Source: Oscillospiraceae bacterium (GTDB taxonomy: Bacteria; Bacillota; Clostridia; Oscillospirales; Acutalibacteraceae). From it: a stretch of 64,000 bases of DNA. The notes beneath the pieces are model-generated. The model worked only from the letters and a program-made list of their open reading frames with translations. It had not been told where the DNA came from and did no database searches. Below, in pieces: positions 43,407 to 52,288 of this stretch (its first letter is position 1; each line of letters starts with the position of its first letter). The stretch lies in the NCBI GenBank assembly GCA_022483045.1, contig JAKVOA010000001.1, forward strand, positions 1,758,661-1,822,660, given 5' to 3'. Position numbers and translations under genes: made by a program.

Positions 43407-44142
43407 AATCCGCGTATTGGTCTGCCTGATAGCCGCCGTGTCCTGTACGGCGGCTTTTTCCGTCAATGCCCTCGCCTACAGCACAGGGGCGACCTCTCCG
43501 ACTTTGAGCAGTTCCAGCGCCGCGCAGAGCGGCACCGCTTCGTCGTCGGCGTCGTCCGCAACGTCGTCTGAAACATCTCTCAAACCTCTGACGCCGGACG
43601 GGACCGGGACGGTGATCGACAACGTGACCAACGAGGACGGCAAGGAGTTTTTCACCGTCACCACGCCGAGCAAGCACGTCTTTTATCTGATTATCGACCG
43701 GCAGAAAAACGCCGAGAATGTCTATTTTCTCGACGCCGTTACAGACAAGGATCTGCTTGCGCTGGCAAAGAGCGACAACGAGGATGTTTCCGGTTCTTCC
43801 TCGTCTAAGACCGCTTCCACACCGGAAACATCCTCCGCGCCGACCGCATCAACGCCCACAGCTTCATCCGTTTCCCGGCCGGAAAAGCAGGACAGCAGCG
43901 CCGGAATTGCGGCGGTTGTCGTGCTTGCGGCCGTTCTCGTCGGCGCGGCGGTCTGGTTCTTCAAATTCCGTAAGCCGGGTAAAAAGGACAAAAGCAGGCC
44001 CGACCCGGACGATTATGACTACACCGAGGACGGGGATGAGGAATCTGAGCCGGATGATGAACCGAAAGCTCCTGACGAGGAAGCAACGCAAAAAGACGGT
44101 TCCGAATCATCCGACGGTGAAACGGAGCGTGAGGACGAATGA
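43393..44142 (+). CDS. DUF4366 family membrane-anchored surface protein
   Basis: 249 residues. Signal peptide (VLVCLIAAVSCTAAFSVNAL), Ser/Ala/Thr-rich stretch, a core with GKEFFTVTTPSKHVFYLIID, a second Ser/Thr/Pro-rich stalk, one transmembrane helix (AGIAAVVVLAAVLVGAAVWF) and a very acidic tail. Homologous to ICE1 11128-11889, but the ICE1 cysteine group is missing. Likely part of the envelope side of the mating apparatus; function is not established. Its stop overlaps the next start (ATGA). Confidence 0.85.
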   Translation: MKKSKIRVLVCLIAAVSCTAAFSVNALAYSTGATSPTLSSSSAAQSGTASSSASSATSSETSLKPLTPDGTGTVIDNVTNEDGKEFFTVTTPSKHVFYLIIDRQKNAENVYFLDAVTDKDLLALAKSDNEDVSGSSSSKTASTPETSSAPTASTPTASSVSRPEKQDSSAGIAAVVVLAAVLVGAAVWFFKFRKPGKKDKSRPDPDDYDYTEDGDEESEPDDEPKAPDEEATQKDGSESSDGETEREDE

Positions 44143-44318
44143 CCTTTTTCACCGACAGCCCTTTCGAGCGGATGATGGTACAGAAACCGCAATACAGGCG
44201 GGAGGAACGGCCTCCCGCCCCGCTGAAAGGCCGTCCTGACCATCCCCGCGACTGTTATCGCGACCTTATCATCACGCCGAAACGAAAGGAGATTGAAAAT
44301 GCGGCTTGTAATCAGTGA
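44139..44318 (+). CDS. Small conserved ICE protein upstream of topB
   Basis: 59 residues starting MTFFTDSPFERMM, overlapping DUF4366 by 4 nt and topB by 20 nt. The N-terminus equals that of ICE1 10919-11131, while the rest diverges and only scattered cysteines remain (DCYRD, ACNQ). Translationally coupled on both sides; function unknown. Confidence 0.65.
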   Translation: MTFFTDSPFERMMVQKPQYRREERPPAPLKGRPDHPRDCYRDLIITPKRKEIENAACNQ

Positions 44319-46359
44319 AAAGCCATCGGTTGCCCAAAGTATCGCCGCCGTGATCGGCGCGAAGCAGCGCGGTGACGGGTATTTAGAGGGCGGCGGCTAC
44401 CTCGTTTCATGGTGTCTCGGTCATCTCGCGGAACTGGCAAGTGCCGACGCCTATGATGAAAAATACGTCAAATGGCGGCGCGAGGACCTACCCATCTTAC
44501 CGGATAACTGGCGGTTCACCGTAAGCGGGGACAAACAAAAGCAGTTTGCTATTCTCCGCGCCCTGATGCGCCGCGACGATGTGGATGAAGTCGTCAACGC
44601 CTGCGACGCCGGGCGTGAGGGTGAGCTGATCTTCCGCACCGTGTACGACATGTCCGGCTGCTCCAAACCAATGAAACGGCTCTGGATTTCCTCGATGGAG
44701 GACGAGGCCATCCGTCAGGGCTTTACCAATCTAAAAACAGGCCGGGATTACGACGGTCTGCATCAGTCCGCGCTCTGCCGATCCAAGGCCGACTGGCTGG
44801 TGGGCATTAACGCGACGCGCCTGTTTTCGGTTTTATATCACCGCACTCTTAACGTCGGGCGCGTCATGTCTCCGACGCTGGCGCTCATCGTGCAGCGGGA
44901 AGCGGAGATTTCCGCGTTTCAGCCGGAACCGTTTTATACGGTCAATCTCGATTGCGGCGGTTTCACCGCAACCGGCGATAAGCTGAAAGCAAAGCCGGAG
45001 GCCGAGGCCGTTGCCGCCGCCTGCAAAGGCAAAACGGTTACCGTCAGGGCCGTGAATCGGAAAGAAAAATCCGAAAAGGCTCCCGCGCTCTATGACCTGA
45101 CCACCCTCCAGCGCGACGCCAACCGAATTTTAGAATATACGGCTCAGCAGACGCTCGACTATCTGCAATCGCTCTATGAAAAGAAGCTCTGTACCTACCC
45201 CCGCACCGACAGCCGGTTCCTGACCGACGATATGGAAGGAACCGTCCCGGCACTTGTTTCCGTCGCCGCTGGTATTTGCGGCGCTGACGCGCCCGAAAGC
45301 CTCAACGCCGGTCACGTCTGTGACAGCGCGAAGGTCAGCGACCATCACGCCGTCGTTCCCACCTCCGTCGCGGGCAAAGCGGATGTTTCCGCGCTGCCTG
45401 CCGGGGAGCATGAAATCCTACGGCTTGTTTCCCGGCAGCTTCTCTGCGCTGTCAGTGAGCCGCACCAATACGCCGAAACCGCCGTCACTCTGGACTGCGC
45501 CGGGTATGGCTTTGTCGCCAAGGGCAAGACGATCCTCGTTTCCGGCTGGAAAACCTATTTGCAGGAACAGGCCGACAAGCCTTTGCCGGAACTGGCAGAG
45601 GGGCAGGACATCGCTGTTCCCTCTGTTTCCATCAAAGAGGGCAAAAGCTCGCCGCCCAAGCACTATACGGAGGATACCATCCTTTCCGCGATGGAGACGG
45701 CGGGTGCGAAAGAGATGCCTGATGATGCGGAAAGAAAAGGTTTGGGCACCCCCGCCACACGCGCGGCCATTCTGGAAAAGCTCGTTACTACCGGATTCGT
45801 GGAACGGAAAAAGGCCAAGAAAACCGTCAACCTCATCCCGTCACAGGTCGGCGTATCGCTTGTTACCGTTCTGCCGGAACAGCTTCAATCCCCGCTGCTG
45901 ACCGCCGAATGGGAAAATCGGCTCAAACAGGTGGAGCGCGGAAAACTGGAACCGGACGCTTTTATGAACGGGATTTCTTCCATGCTACGTGAGTTGATAA
46001 AAACATACACGCCGGTCAAGGGCGCGGAGGTCCTGTTTCCCTCCGGACGTGAGATGGTCGGCAGATGTCCCCGCTGCGACGGCAGCGTAACCGAAAGCAA
46101 GAAAGGCTTTTTCTGTGAAAACGACGGTTGCCGATTCGGGCTTTGGAAAGACAACCGGTTTTTCGCCGCCAAGAAAAAGACGCTGACAAAATCCGTCGCC
46201 GCCGCGCTCCTGAAGGACGGGCGCGTAAGGCTCACCGGCTGTTATTCCGAAAAAACCGGCAAGACTTACGACGCTACGGTGATTTTGGAGGACACCGGGG
46301 AGCGCGTCAATTTCAAGTTGGAATTTGATTCGGGGACGAAAAAGCGTGGCGGATCATGA
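44299..46359 (+). CDS. topB: DNA topoisomerase III (TopB-like)
   Basis: 686 residues from the ATG at 44299, 8 nt after AAAGGAG (TTG at 44293 is an alternative). TOPRIM domain ISEKPSVAQSIAAVIGAKQR at the start and CDAGREGELIFRTVY near residue 102; catalytic Tyr in KLCTYPRTDSRFL near 297; C-terminal zinc segment CPRCDGSVTESKKGFFCEND near 592. Type IA topoisomerase expected to unlink or relax the single-stranded transfer intermediate. The stop overlaps the next gene in ATGA form, the arrangement lost in ICE1. Confidence 0.94.
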   Translation: MRLVISEKPSVAQSIAAVIGAKQRGDGYLEGGGYLVSWCLGHLAELASADAYDEKYVKWRREDLPILPDNWRFTVSGDKQKQFAILRALMRRDDVDEVVNACDAGREGELIFRTVYDMSGCSKPMKRLWISSMEDEAIRQGFTNLKTGRDYDGLHQSALCRSKADWLVGINATRLFSVLYHRTLNVGRVMSPTLALIVQREAEISAFQPEPFYTVNLDCGGFTATGDKLKAKPEAEAVAAACKGKTVTVRAVNRKEKSEKAPALYDLTTLQRDANRILEYTAQQTLDYLQSLYEKKLCTYPRTDSRFLTDDMEGTVPALVSVAAGICGADAPESLNAGHVCDSAKVSDHHAVVPTSVAGKADVSALPAGEHEILRLVSRQLLCAVSEPHQYAETAVTLDCAGYGFVAKGKTILVSGWKTYLQEQADKPLPELAEGQDIAVPSVSIKEGKSSPPKHYTEDTILSAMETAGAKEMPDDAERKGLGTPATRAAILEKLVTTGFVERKKAKKTVNLIPSQVGVSLVTVLPEQLQSPLLTAEWENRLKQVERGKLEPDAFMNGISSMLRELIKTYTPVKGAEVLFPSGREMVGRCPRCDGSVTESKKGFFCENDGCRFGLWKDNRFFAAKKKTLTKSVAAALLKDGRVRLTGCYSEKTGKTYDATVILEDTGERVNFKLEFDSGTKKRGGS

Positions 46360-46658
46360 AACTTACCAAATATGAGCGGGAGACGATCATCTGCTACAAC
46401 GAGGAAGAAACGACGGCCAGCGTCTATACGCACAATAAGAAACTCATTCAAAAGCTCAAACGCCTCTCGGGAAAATACCCCGACAAGGTAAAGCTGGAAC
46501 GCCCGGAGCATCGCGGGGCCGTCAGCTATCTTGTCCCCAAACGCTGTGTTTCCGTCCGGGAACCGTACAGCGACCGGCGGCGCGAAGTCGACAGTTTACG
46601 GGCCAAAACAGCGAAAATACGCCCTCCCGACAGGAGCATACGCTCCGAAAATAAATAA
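46356..46658 (+). CDS. Small conserved ICE protein downstream of topB
   Basis: 100 residues, starting MKLTKYERETIICYNEEETT, basic, with SYLVPKRCVSVREPYSDRRR near the end. Homologue at 8556-8843 in ICE1. Translationally coupled to topB by a 4-nt overlap and followed by a terminator-like hairpin. Function unknown. Confidence 0.75.
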   Translation: MKLTKYERETIICYNEEETTASVYTHNKKLIQKLKRLSGKYPDKVKLERPEHRGAVSYLVPKRCVSVREPYSDRRREVDSLRAKTAKIRPPDRSIRSENK

Positions 46659-46660
46659 TG

Positions 46661-46712
46661 AGCGCGCTCCCGCATAGGTTTATCCCGGCCTGTGCGGGGG
46701 CGCACTTTTTTT
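46661..46712 (+). terminator. Rho-independent terminator
   Basis: GCGCnCCCGCA pairs with TGCGGGnGCGC over a 20-nt loop, followed by ACTTTTTTTAATT. It ends the T4SS-topB transcript 30 nt before the ArdC/YodL-like start, so that gene needs readthrough or its own promoter. Confidence 0.7.
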
Positions 46713-46742
46713 AATTCTATGAGCTGTGAAAGGAGCAAAACT

Positions 46743-49196
46743 ATGCCCGAAGAAAACAAGGAACGGCTGAAAGAAATCACCGACAGCATCGAACAGGGCA
46801 TCCAAAACCTGTTTCAGAGCGACCGATACGCGCAGTACCTCCGTACCATGTCCCGGTTCCACCGTTATTCCGTCAACAATACCATGCTCATCTACATGCA
46901 GAAGCCTGACGCCACTCTTGTCGCCGGGTTTAATAAATGGCGCGATCAGCTCAGCCGGAATGTGATGCGGGGCGAAAAGGGAATCAAAATTATCGCGCCG
47001 ACTCCGTTCAAAAAGAAAATCGAGGAAGAAAAACTCGACCCCGATACCAGAATTCCCATGCGGGACGCGGACGGCAACATCATCATGGAGGAAAAGGAAA
47101 TCAAAATACCCATGTATAAAGTAGTTTCCGTTTTTGACGTGTCGCAGACCGAGGGAAAACCGCTGCCGATGTTGGCCAACGATCTCACGGGAAATGTGAA
47201 GCAGTATGAGATTTTCATGGAGGCGCTGCGGCGCTCGTCCCCCGTCCCGTTTGCTTTTGAAACGATGGAGCCGAACACGGACGGCTATTTCAGTGAAAAA
47301 GACCAGCGTATCGCCATCCGGTCCGGCATGAGCGAGGTACAGACCGTCTCCGCCGCCGTCCACGAAATCACTCACGCCACGCTGCATAACTATGAACAGG
47401 CTCGCCTTGCCGCCGCCAAGAGTGATGAAACCGCCGAACCGCCCAAGCCGAAAGACCGGCATACTGAGGAAGTGGAGGCCGAGAGCGTTTCCTATGCCGT
47501 CTGCCAGTATTACGGCATTCAGACCGGCGAAAACAGCTTCGGCTATATCGCTTCATGGAGCCGCGACAAGGAATTGCCGGAGCTGCGAGCCTCTCTGGAA
47601 ACGATCAATAAAACCGCTTCCGGCCTTATCACCGACATTGACCGGAACTTCCGCGAGGTCTTAAAAGAGTATGATCCCGTTCTGGAGCAGTTTGCCGGGG
47701 ACGTATATCAGTACACGGCCTCCGTGATGGAGCCGCCGTTTCCTTTGAATTCCATCGAGGAAGAAGTCCCGGCTACCGTGGGAGATTTGAAAAGCGGTTA
47801 CGGAAAAGACACCCGTGCGGCCATTTTCAATGCTGCCAAGGTTGAGGGCGCAGCGTCCCCGGATGAGCTTCTGCGGCGGCTGGATGAAATCGAAAAGATC
47901 TACCCGCCGAGGGAAACCGAGGCGATATATTTGCTGGATAACGCCGCATACCTCTATTTGAAGGAAAACGAGGACGGGTACGGCTACACCCTTTACGATA
48001 AGGGAAGTCTGCGGGAAACGGCAAGCGGATTTGCCGACGAGGGCGTCAGTTCCATCCAGACCGCGTATCAACAGGCACTTGTCCTTGAAAATCTGGCTCC
48101 CGAAACCTCGGAAAAGGTGCCGCTTGACATTCTTCGGGATATTGCCGCCGTGCATGAACAGGACGTACAGGAATATATCCGCAAAAATAATTTGAGCATG
48201 GGGGATCATCAGAATCCCGTGCCGGAGGCACAAGATGCCCCTACATCTTCAAAAGAAGCCGGTATGCTGCCGGACGCACCAGAGCTGGCGCTCGACGAAT
48301 ACCCCATGCCGGATTCGGACCTGACCGTGGCCGATCTGGAAGCCTGTGGGTATCTGGATGGCGATTTGCTGCCGCTCTCCAAAGACCGGGCGCTGGAGCT
48401 TTTTGAGCAGGACCTCACTGTTTACATGATCGAGGACGGCGGCGCAAGCATGGCGTTCGACCCGGATGAGATTCAGGCCCATAGCGGCCTGTTCGCCGTG
48501 AGCCGCGAGGAATGGGAGGAAAACCGGGAGTTTTCCGCAGCTATAGAGGACCGGATGAAACATCAGGAACAGCGGGAAGCCGCTTTTTTAAACACCTCTC
48601 AGGACGCTTTCGCCATCTATCAGGTGAAGGGCGGCGACGAGTTGCGCGACATCCGGTTTGAGCCGCTCAGTTGGCTGGAATCCAAGGGCGTTTCCGTGGA
48701 TCACGGCAACTATGATCTTGCCTATACCGCCCCGCTTACCGATACCGGCATTACGGATGAAAAACTGGCCGTTTTGTGGGACAGATTCAACAACGATCAT
48801 CCCGCCGACTATCACAGGCCGAGCCTGTCCGTCAGCGACATCGTTGCGCTCAAACAGAACGGTGTTGTATCCTGTCATTACGTGGACAGCTTCGGTTTCA
48901 AGGAGATCCCGGCTTTCCTGAAACCGGAAAACTACCTGAAAAACGCGGAAATGTCGATGGAGGACGATTACGACATGATCGACGGCATCATCGACAACGG
49001 AAAAAATCCAACCGTTGCGGAGCTGGAGCAGCAGGCCAAGTCAGGCCAGCCGATTTCCCTTCTGGATCTTGCCGAGGCGTCGCGGAGGGAAAACGACGAA
49101 AAGAAGAAATCCGTTGTGGAGCAGCTCAGAAATCAGCCGGTCAGCCGGGAACATAAAAAAGCAGCGCCCGACAGAGGCGCGGAAATGGAGAGATAA
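46743..49196 (+). CDS. ArdC-like ssDNA-binding / YodL-domain protein
   Basis: 817 residues from the ATG at 46743 (GAAAGGAG upstream). Residues 1-110 are an ArdC-type N-terminal domain (MSRFHRYSVNNTMLIYMQKP, LVAGFNKWRD). Residues about 195-260 carry a zinc-peptidase-like HEITH in VHEITHATLHNYE and then EAESVSYAVCQYYGI, as in ArdC/LtrC-like proteins. The C-terminal part has YodL-type and LPD-type repeats (LALDEYPMPDSDLTVADLEA; SLSVSDIVALKQNGVVSCHY). ArdC-like proteins protect incoming single-stranded DNA from host nucleases; here that is inference from domain content. The ICE1 copy is broken. Confidence 0.83.
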   Translation: MPEENKERLKEITDSIEQGIQNLFQSDRYAQYLRTMSRFHRYSVNNTMLIYMQKPDATLVAGFNKWRDQLSRNVMRGEKGIKIIAPTPFKKKIEEEKLDPDTRIPMRDADGNIIMEEKEIKIPMYKVVSVFDVSQTEGKPLPMLANDLTGNVKQYEIFMEALRRSSPVPFAFETMEPNTDGYFSEKDQRIAIRSGMSEVQTVSAAVHEITHATLHNYEQARLAAAKSDETAEPPKPKDRHTEEVEAESVSYAVCQYYGIQTGENSFGYIASWSRDKELPELRASLETINKTASGLITDIDRNFREVLKEYDPVLEQFAGDVYQYTASVMEPPFPLNSIEEEVPATVGDLKSGYGKDTRAAIFNAAKVEGAASPDELLRRLDEIEKIYPPRETEAIYLLDNAAYLYLKENEDGYGYTLYDKGSLRETASGFADEGVSSIQTAYQQALVLENLAPETSEKVPLDILRDIAAVHEQDVQEYIRKNNLSMGDHQNPVPEAQDAPTSSKEAGMLPDAPELALDEYPMPDSDLTVADLEACGYLDGDLLPLSKDRALELFEQDLTVYMIEDGGASMAFDPDEIQAHSGLFAVSREEWEENREFSAAIEDRMKHQEQREAAFLNTSQDAFAIYQVKGGDELRDIRFEPLSWLESKGVSVDHGNYDLAYTAPLTDTGITDEKLAVLWDRFNNDHPADYHRPSLSVSDIVALKQNGVVSCHYVDSFGFKEIPAFLKPENYLKNAEMSMEDDYDMIDGIIDNGKNPTVAELEQQAKSGQPISLLDLAEASRRENDEKKKSVVEQLRNQPVSREHKKAAPDRGAEMER

Positions 49197-49197
49197 T

Positions 49198-49416
49198 ATG
49201 TTTACCAACGATGAAATCAACCTGATGTGCATTTACAATACCGGGACGCGGGAGGGCCTGATTGCGGAACTGACGCAGATGCGCGGCTATCTCGGCGCGG
49301 CGGAAACGGAACTTCTGGCCCTGACAGATTCCGCGCTGGGAAAGCTTCGAAATATGAGTGATGTGGAGTATGCCGCGCTCGACCTGTTGCCGGATTTTGA
49401 CGCAGAGTCTGAGTAA
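49198..49416 (+). CDS. Transposon-transfer assisting (TTRAP) family protein
   Basis: 72 residues, starting MFTNDEINLMCIYNTGTREG and ending DLLPDFDAESE. Begins two bases after the stop of the previous gene. Closely matches ICE1 4956-5174. In both elements different cargo sits between this gene and the helicase gene. Function unproven. Confidence 0.82.
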   Translation: MFTNDEINLMCIYNTGTREGLIAELTQMRGYLGAAETELLALTDSALGKLRNMSDVEYAALDLLPDFDAESE

Positions 49417-49624
49417 CAGCCTTAAATCTTTGGTGACATTTCTCAGAATAAGGGTTATACTTAACAATGGTGATTTAAGCTGTATATTATTTATAATTTA
49501 ATTGAGCGTTAGCTGGAATGTTATAGGCTTCTTACAGAAAACTTTTCAATTTGTGAGCTTTTTAATCAATAGAAAAAAGCTTGTATCTTTGCTAATTGTA
49601 TGATATCTTTATATTAAATTAATA

Positions 49625-49740
49625 GAACCTATTCTCACCACCGGGTGGGATATTAAGGGTACTCAAAGCTTTGCCGTAGGTACGGCATACCGAAAGGTAT
49701 GTTATAAGGCGAAGCTTTGAGTATCCTTTTTATTAGGTTC
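49625..49740 (+). promoter_or_regulatory. Structured leader RNA ahead of the aminotransferase operon
   Basis: Within a 339-nt gene-free, AT-rich gap (49417-49755). Outer helix GAACCT (49625-49630) with AGGTTC (49735-49740); hairpin CTCACC/GGTGGG (49634-49649); a 19-bp helix (49657-49675 with 49708-49726, two G-U pairs) capped by CATACC-GAAA-GGTATG, then TTTTTATT. The outer 3' strand directly precedes the ribosome site AAAAGGAGG. It resembles a riboswitch or attenuator with terminator. It matches no class I know. The rest of the gap shows no gene. Confidence 0.6.
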
Positions 49741-49755
49741 AAAAGGAGGAACGAT

Positions 49756-50919
49756 ATGCAAATCAAACCGTTCAAAGTGGAAGAGTGGATGAACGCCTAT
49801 GAAGCGGATGCGCGCTTCAACATTGCTGAAACCTGCGTGGATTCTGTATCCTTGGATGAACTGTTCTCTCTGACCGGCGAGGACAAGGCGGCATTTCTGC
49901 AACAGTTCTGTGCCAAGCGGCTGACCTATGGTGATATCGAAGGTGCGCCCTTGTTCCGGCAGGGGGTATGCGGACTTTATAAAACGATTCATCCCGAAAA
50001 CATTGTGCCAACACATGGCGCTTCCGGTGCAAACCATCATGTTTTCTGTTCAATGCTGGAAACAGGCGATCGCATTGTCAGTATCATGCCGACCTATCAA
50101 CAACTCTACTCCATCCCGGAATCTTTTCAAGCAAATGTTCAACTGTTGCATTTGAAAGCGGAAAACGGGTATCTCCCTGACCTTGAAGAATTGCGCCGTC
50201 TGGTCACTCCCGGCACCAAAATGATCTGCATTAACAATCCGAACAATCCAACCGGAGCGCTGATGAGCCGTGAGCTGCTTCAACAGATCGTGGAAATCGC
50301 ACGCGCAGCAGATGCCTGGGTGCTGTGCGATGAAGTGTACCGGCATCTTACTCAGGCAGACGGTTGGTGTGAATCCATCGTAGATCTTTACGAAAAAGGG
50401 ATTTCTGTTTCCAGCATGAGCAAGGTATTTTCACTTGCCGGGTTGCGTTTGGGCTGGATCGCTACGCGTGACAGGGATGTCGTGCGCGCCTGTCTGTCCC
50501 ACAGGGATTATAACTTGATCAGCTGCGGGATGTTCGATGAAGCCGTCGCCGGGATTGCTTTGAGCCACTCAGAGCGGCTACTGGAGCGCAACCGTGGGAT
50601 CGTGCGGGAAAACCTGGCCGTTTTGGACAACTGGGTACGGCAGCAAGCGCATGTATCCTATGTGAAACCGCAGGCTGGCACGACAGCTCTGGTCTATTAC
50701 GATCTGGATTTGCCCAGCCGCATTTTCTGTGACGAGATGTACCATCAGACTGGTGCCTTTGTTACACCGGGTGAATGCTTTGAAATGGAATATTGTATGC
50801 GCATCGGTTATGCCTGTGACCCACAGGTGTTGAAAGACGGCCTGCAGGCGATCGATGCCTATATTGAAAAGAAGCTTGCAGAAGGAGCTGCAGTGCGAAA
50901 GGAGTTGCATCATGAATAA
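49756..50919 (+). CDS. PLP-dependent class I/II aminotransferase (cargo)
   Basis: 387 residues from the ATG at 49756 (GGAGG upstream); the frame opens at 49717 within the leader. Fold-type I signatures: INNPNNPTGAL (residues 159-169), CDEVYRHL (191-198) and the PLP Lys223 in SSMSKVFSLAGLRLGW. Substrate is not identifiable from sequence; the general look is of the aspartate/tyrosine aminotransferase group, with some resemblance to amino-acid-analogue enzymes. It overlaps the next gene by 8 nt, so both act in one pathway. It sits between TTRAP and the helicase as cargo, with composition closer to 50% GC than the ICE. Confidence 0.83.
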   Translation: MQIKPFKVEEWMNAYEADARFNIAETCVDSVSLDELFSLTGEDKAAFLQQFCAKRLTYGDIEGAPLFRQGVCGLYKTIHPENIVPTHGASGANHHVFCSMLETGDRIVSIMPTYQQLYSIPESFQANVQLLHLKAENGYLPDLEELRRLVTPGTKMICINNPNNPTGALMSRELLQQIVEIARAADAWVLCDEVYRHLTQADGWCESIVDLYEKGISVSSMSKVFSLAGLRLGWIATRDRDVVRACLSHRDYNLISCGMFDEAVAGIALSHSERLLERNRGIVRENLAVLDNWVRQQAHVSYVKPQAGTTALVYYDLDLPSRIFCDEMYHQTGAFVTPGECFEMEYCMRIGYACDPQVLKDGLQAIDAYIEKKLAEGAAVRKELHHE

Positions 50920-51934
50920 AATCCGCATTTTAAATCAGCAGGAAGTGTCGTCTTTGCTGAACCTTTCTGACGCGATCGCCGCGGTAGAAAAAGCATACCG
51001 ACAAAAAACAATTGGAGAAGGTTCACTCTGGCCGATGGTCTTTCATGAATTTGATCCCGGTCATGCCGATCTGGACATCAAATCCGGGGATTTGCGCGCA
51101 GATGGAATCTTTGGCTTTAAGCTGGTATCTTGGTTTGAAGCGAATTCTCAAAACGGTCTGCCGGAACTGTTAGGCACATCCATGCTGTTTGATATTCGCA
51201 CGGGTGCACCCGTTGCCTTGCTCAACGCAAGCGCTTTGACCGGGTTGCGCACCGGCGCAGCGGCGGCAATCGGTGCAAAATACCTGGCCAGACCTGATGC
51301 GCACACATTATTGATGGCAGGCACCGGTTCATTGGCTCCCTATGTCATAGCCGCGACCCTGCTAGTATGTCCGAACATCCATTGCATACTTTTGAGCAAT
51401 CCTCATCATCCGGATAAGGCTAAAGACCGGCTGGCAGACATCCGGGCGCAGGTAAACGGGCTTTTGCGCAATGCCGGAGGCAAATGGGAACACGAGATTT
51501 TAGCCATTGAAGATCTGGCACAGGCGGCTGCTCAGAGCGACGTGATTATCACAGCCACGCCGTCCCGCATCCCATTCTTACGCGCAGAATGGATCAGACC
51601 CGGCACACATATCAGTTGCCTTGGTGCAGACATGACCGGCAAGCGGGAGCTTTCCTCAGATCTGCTGAAAAAATCCATGCTGGTAGCAGATGACCGCGTG
51701 CAGAGCCTGAATGTGGGAGAAAGCGAAATGGCTGTTTCGGATGGCAGTATAACACCGGAACACATTTGTGGGGAGATTGGAGATATAATTTCCGGAAAGA
51801 TCCCTGGCCGTACTGATCTTGAGCAAATTACTGTTTTCGACTCGACTGGCATTGTCCTACAGGACCTGGCCTGTTGCGCGGAAGTTTTACGAAAGGCTGA
51901 AGCCGCAATGATAGGAACCATGATTACTCTGTAA
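50912..51934 (+). CDS. Ornithine cyclodeaminase / mu-crystallin family dehydrogenase (cargo)
   Basis: 340 residues from the ATG at 50912 (GAAAGGAG upstream). Family features: GFKLVSWFEANSQNGLPELL near residue 67, SALTGLRTGAAAAIGAKYLA near 108, the NAD-binding GTGSLA near 136 and VFDSTGIVLQDLACC near 306. Relatives include ornithine cyclodeaminase, alanine dehydrogenase and SbnB-type imine reductases, so it probably makes or reduces an alpha-imino or amino acid, with the linked aminotransferase supplying or removing the amino group. The pathway is unknown. Followed by a UUCG-capped terminator. Confidence 0.83.
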   Translation: MNKIRILNQQEVSSLLNLSDAIAAVEKAYRQKTIGEGSLWPMVFHEFDPGHADLDIKSGDLRADGIFGFKLVSWFEANSQNGLPELLGTSMLFDIRTGAPVALLNASALTGLRTGAAAAIGAKYLARPDAHTLLMAGTGSLAPYVIAATLLVCPNIHCILLSNPHHPDKAKDRLADIRAQVNGLLRNAGGKWEHEILAIEDLAQAAAQSDVIITATPSRIPFLRAEWIRPGTHISCLGADMTGKRELSSDLLKKSMLVADDRVQSLNVGESEMAVSDGSITPEHICGEIGDIISGKIPGRTDLEQITVFDSTGIVLQDLACCAEVLRKAEAAMIGTMITL

Positions 51935-52006
51935 TAGCAACGAATTAATCACATTGCGAAGAATTTCTAAGTAAGCGTTAAATTAGTGCGGATTTTTTAT
52001 CAAAAG

Positions 52007-52029
52007 GGACAGCCTTCGGGCTGTTCTTT
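52007..52029 (+). terminator. Terminator of the cargo operon
   Basis: ACAGCC-TTCG-GGCTGT hairpin followed by TCTTTGG, 75 nt after the cyclodeaminase-family stop. It may lie within the left end of the IS110-family element. Confidence 0.65.
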
Positions 52030-52288
52030 GGTACTATAAAAAGCGTAGATGTAAGATGCCGACGGGCGTTTCACATTTGCGCTTATTCTTTTACAATGAG
52101 GGAGTAATTGGTTCGGCGTGGCTGTTCTTGGAGCATAGCCTCCGACATAAAAACTGCCGGCCATCCCTTATTGTAAACATTCGATTAAGCAGGTTGAAAC
52201 CCTATTGGGCTTTCGCGTAACGAACCAAACTGAATCGCAATGAGCGCAGATGGACAACAATTACAAATACTTATTCAGGAGGTTTGGA
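52030..52288 (+). ncRNA. Candidate bridge-RNA region of the IS110 element
   Basis: Non-coding left end upstream of the transposase. In IS110-group elements this region encodes the bridge RNA that pairs with donor and target. Several small complementary segments are visible (for example ATGAGGGA near 52097 with TCCCTTATTGT near 52165, and GGTTCG near 52110 with CGAACC near 52222). Pairing loops were not assigned. Confidence 0.4.

Noticed and set aside
49625..49740. Known riboswitch class (TPP, guanidine, fluoride or preQ1) in the aminotransferase leader
   Set aside because: None of the conserved core sequences I know for these classes is present; kept only as an unassigned structured leader.
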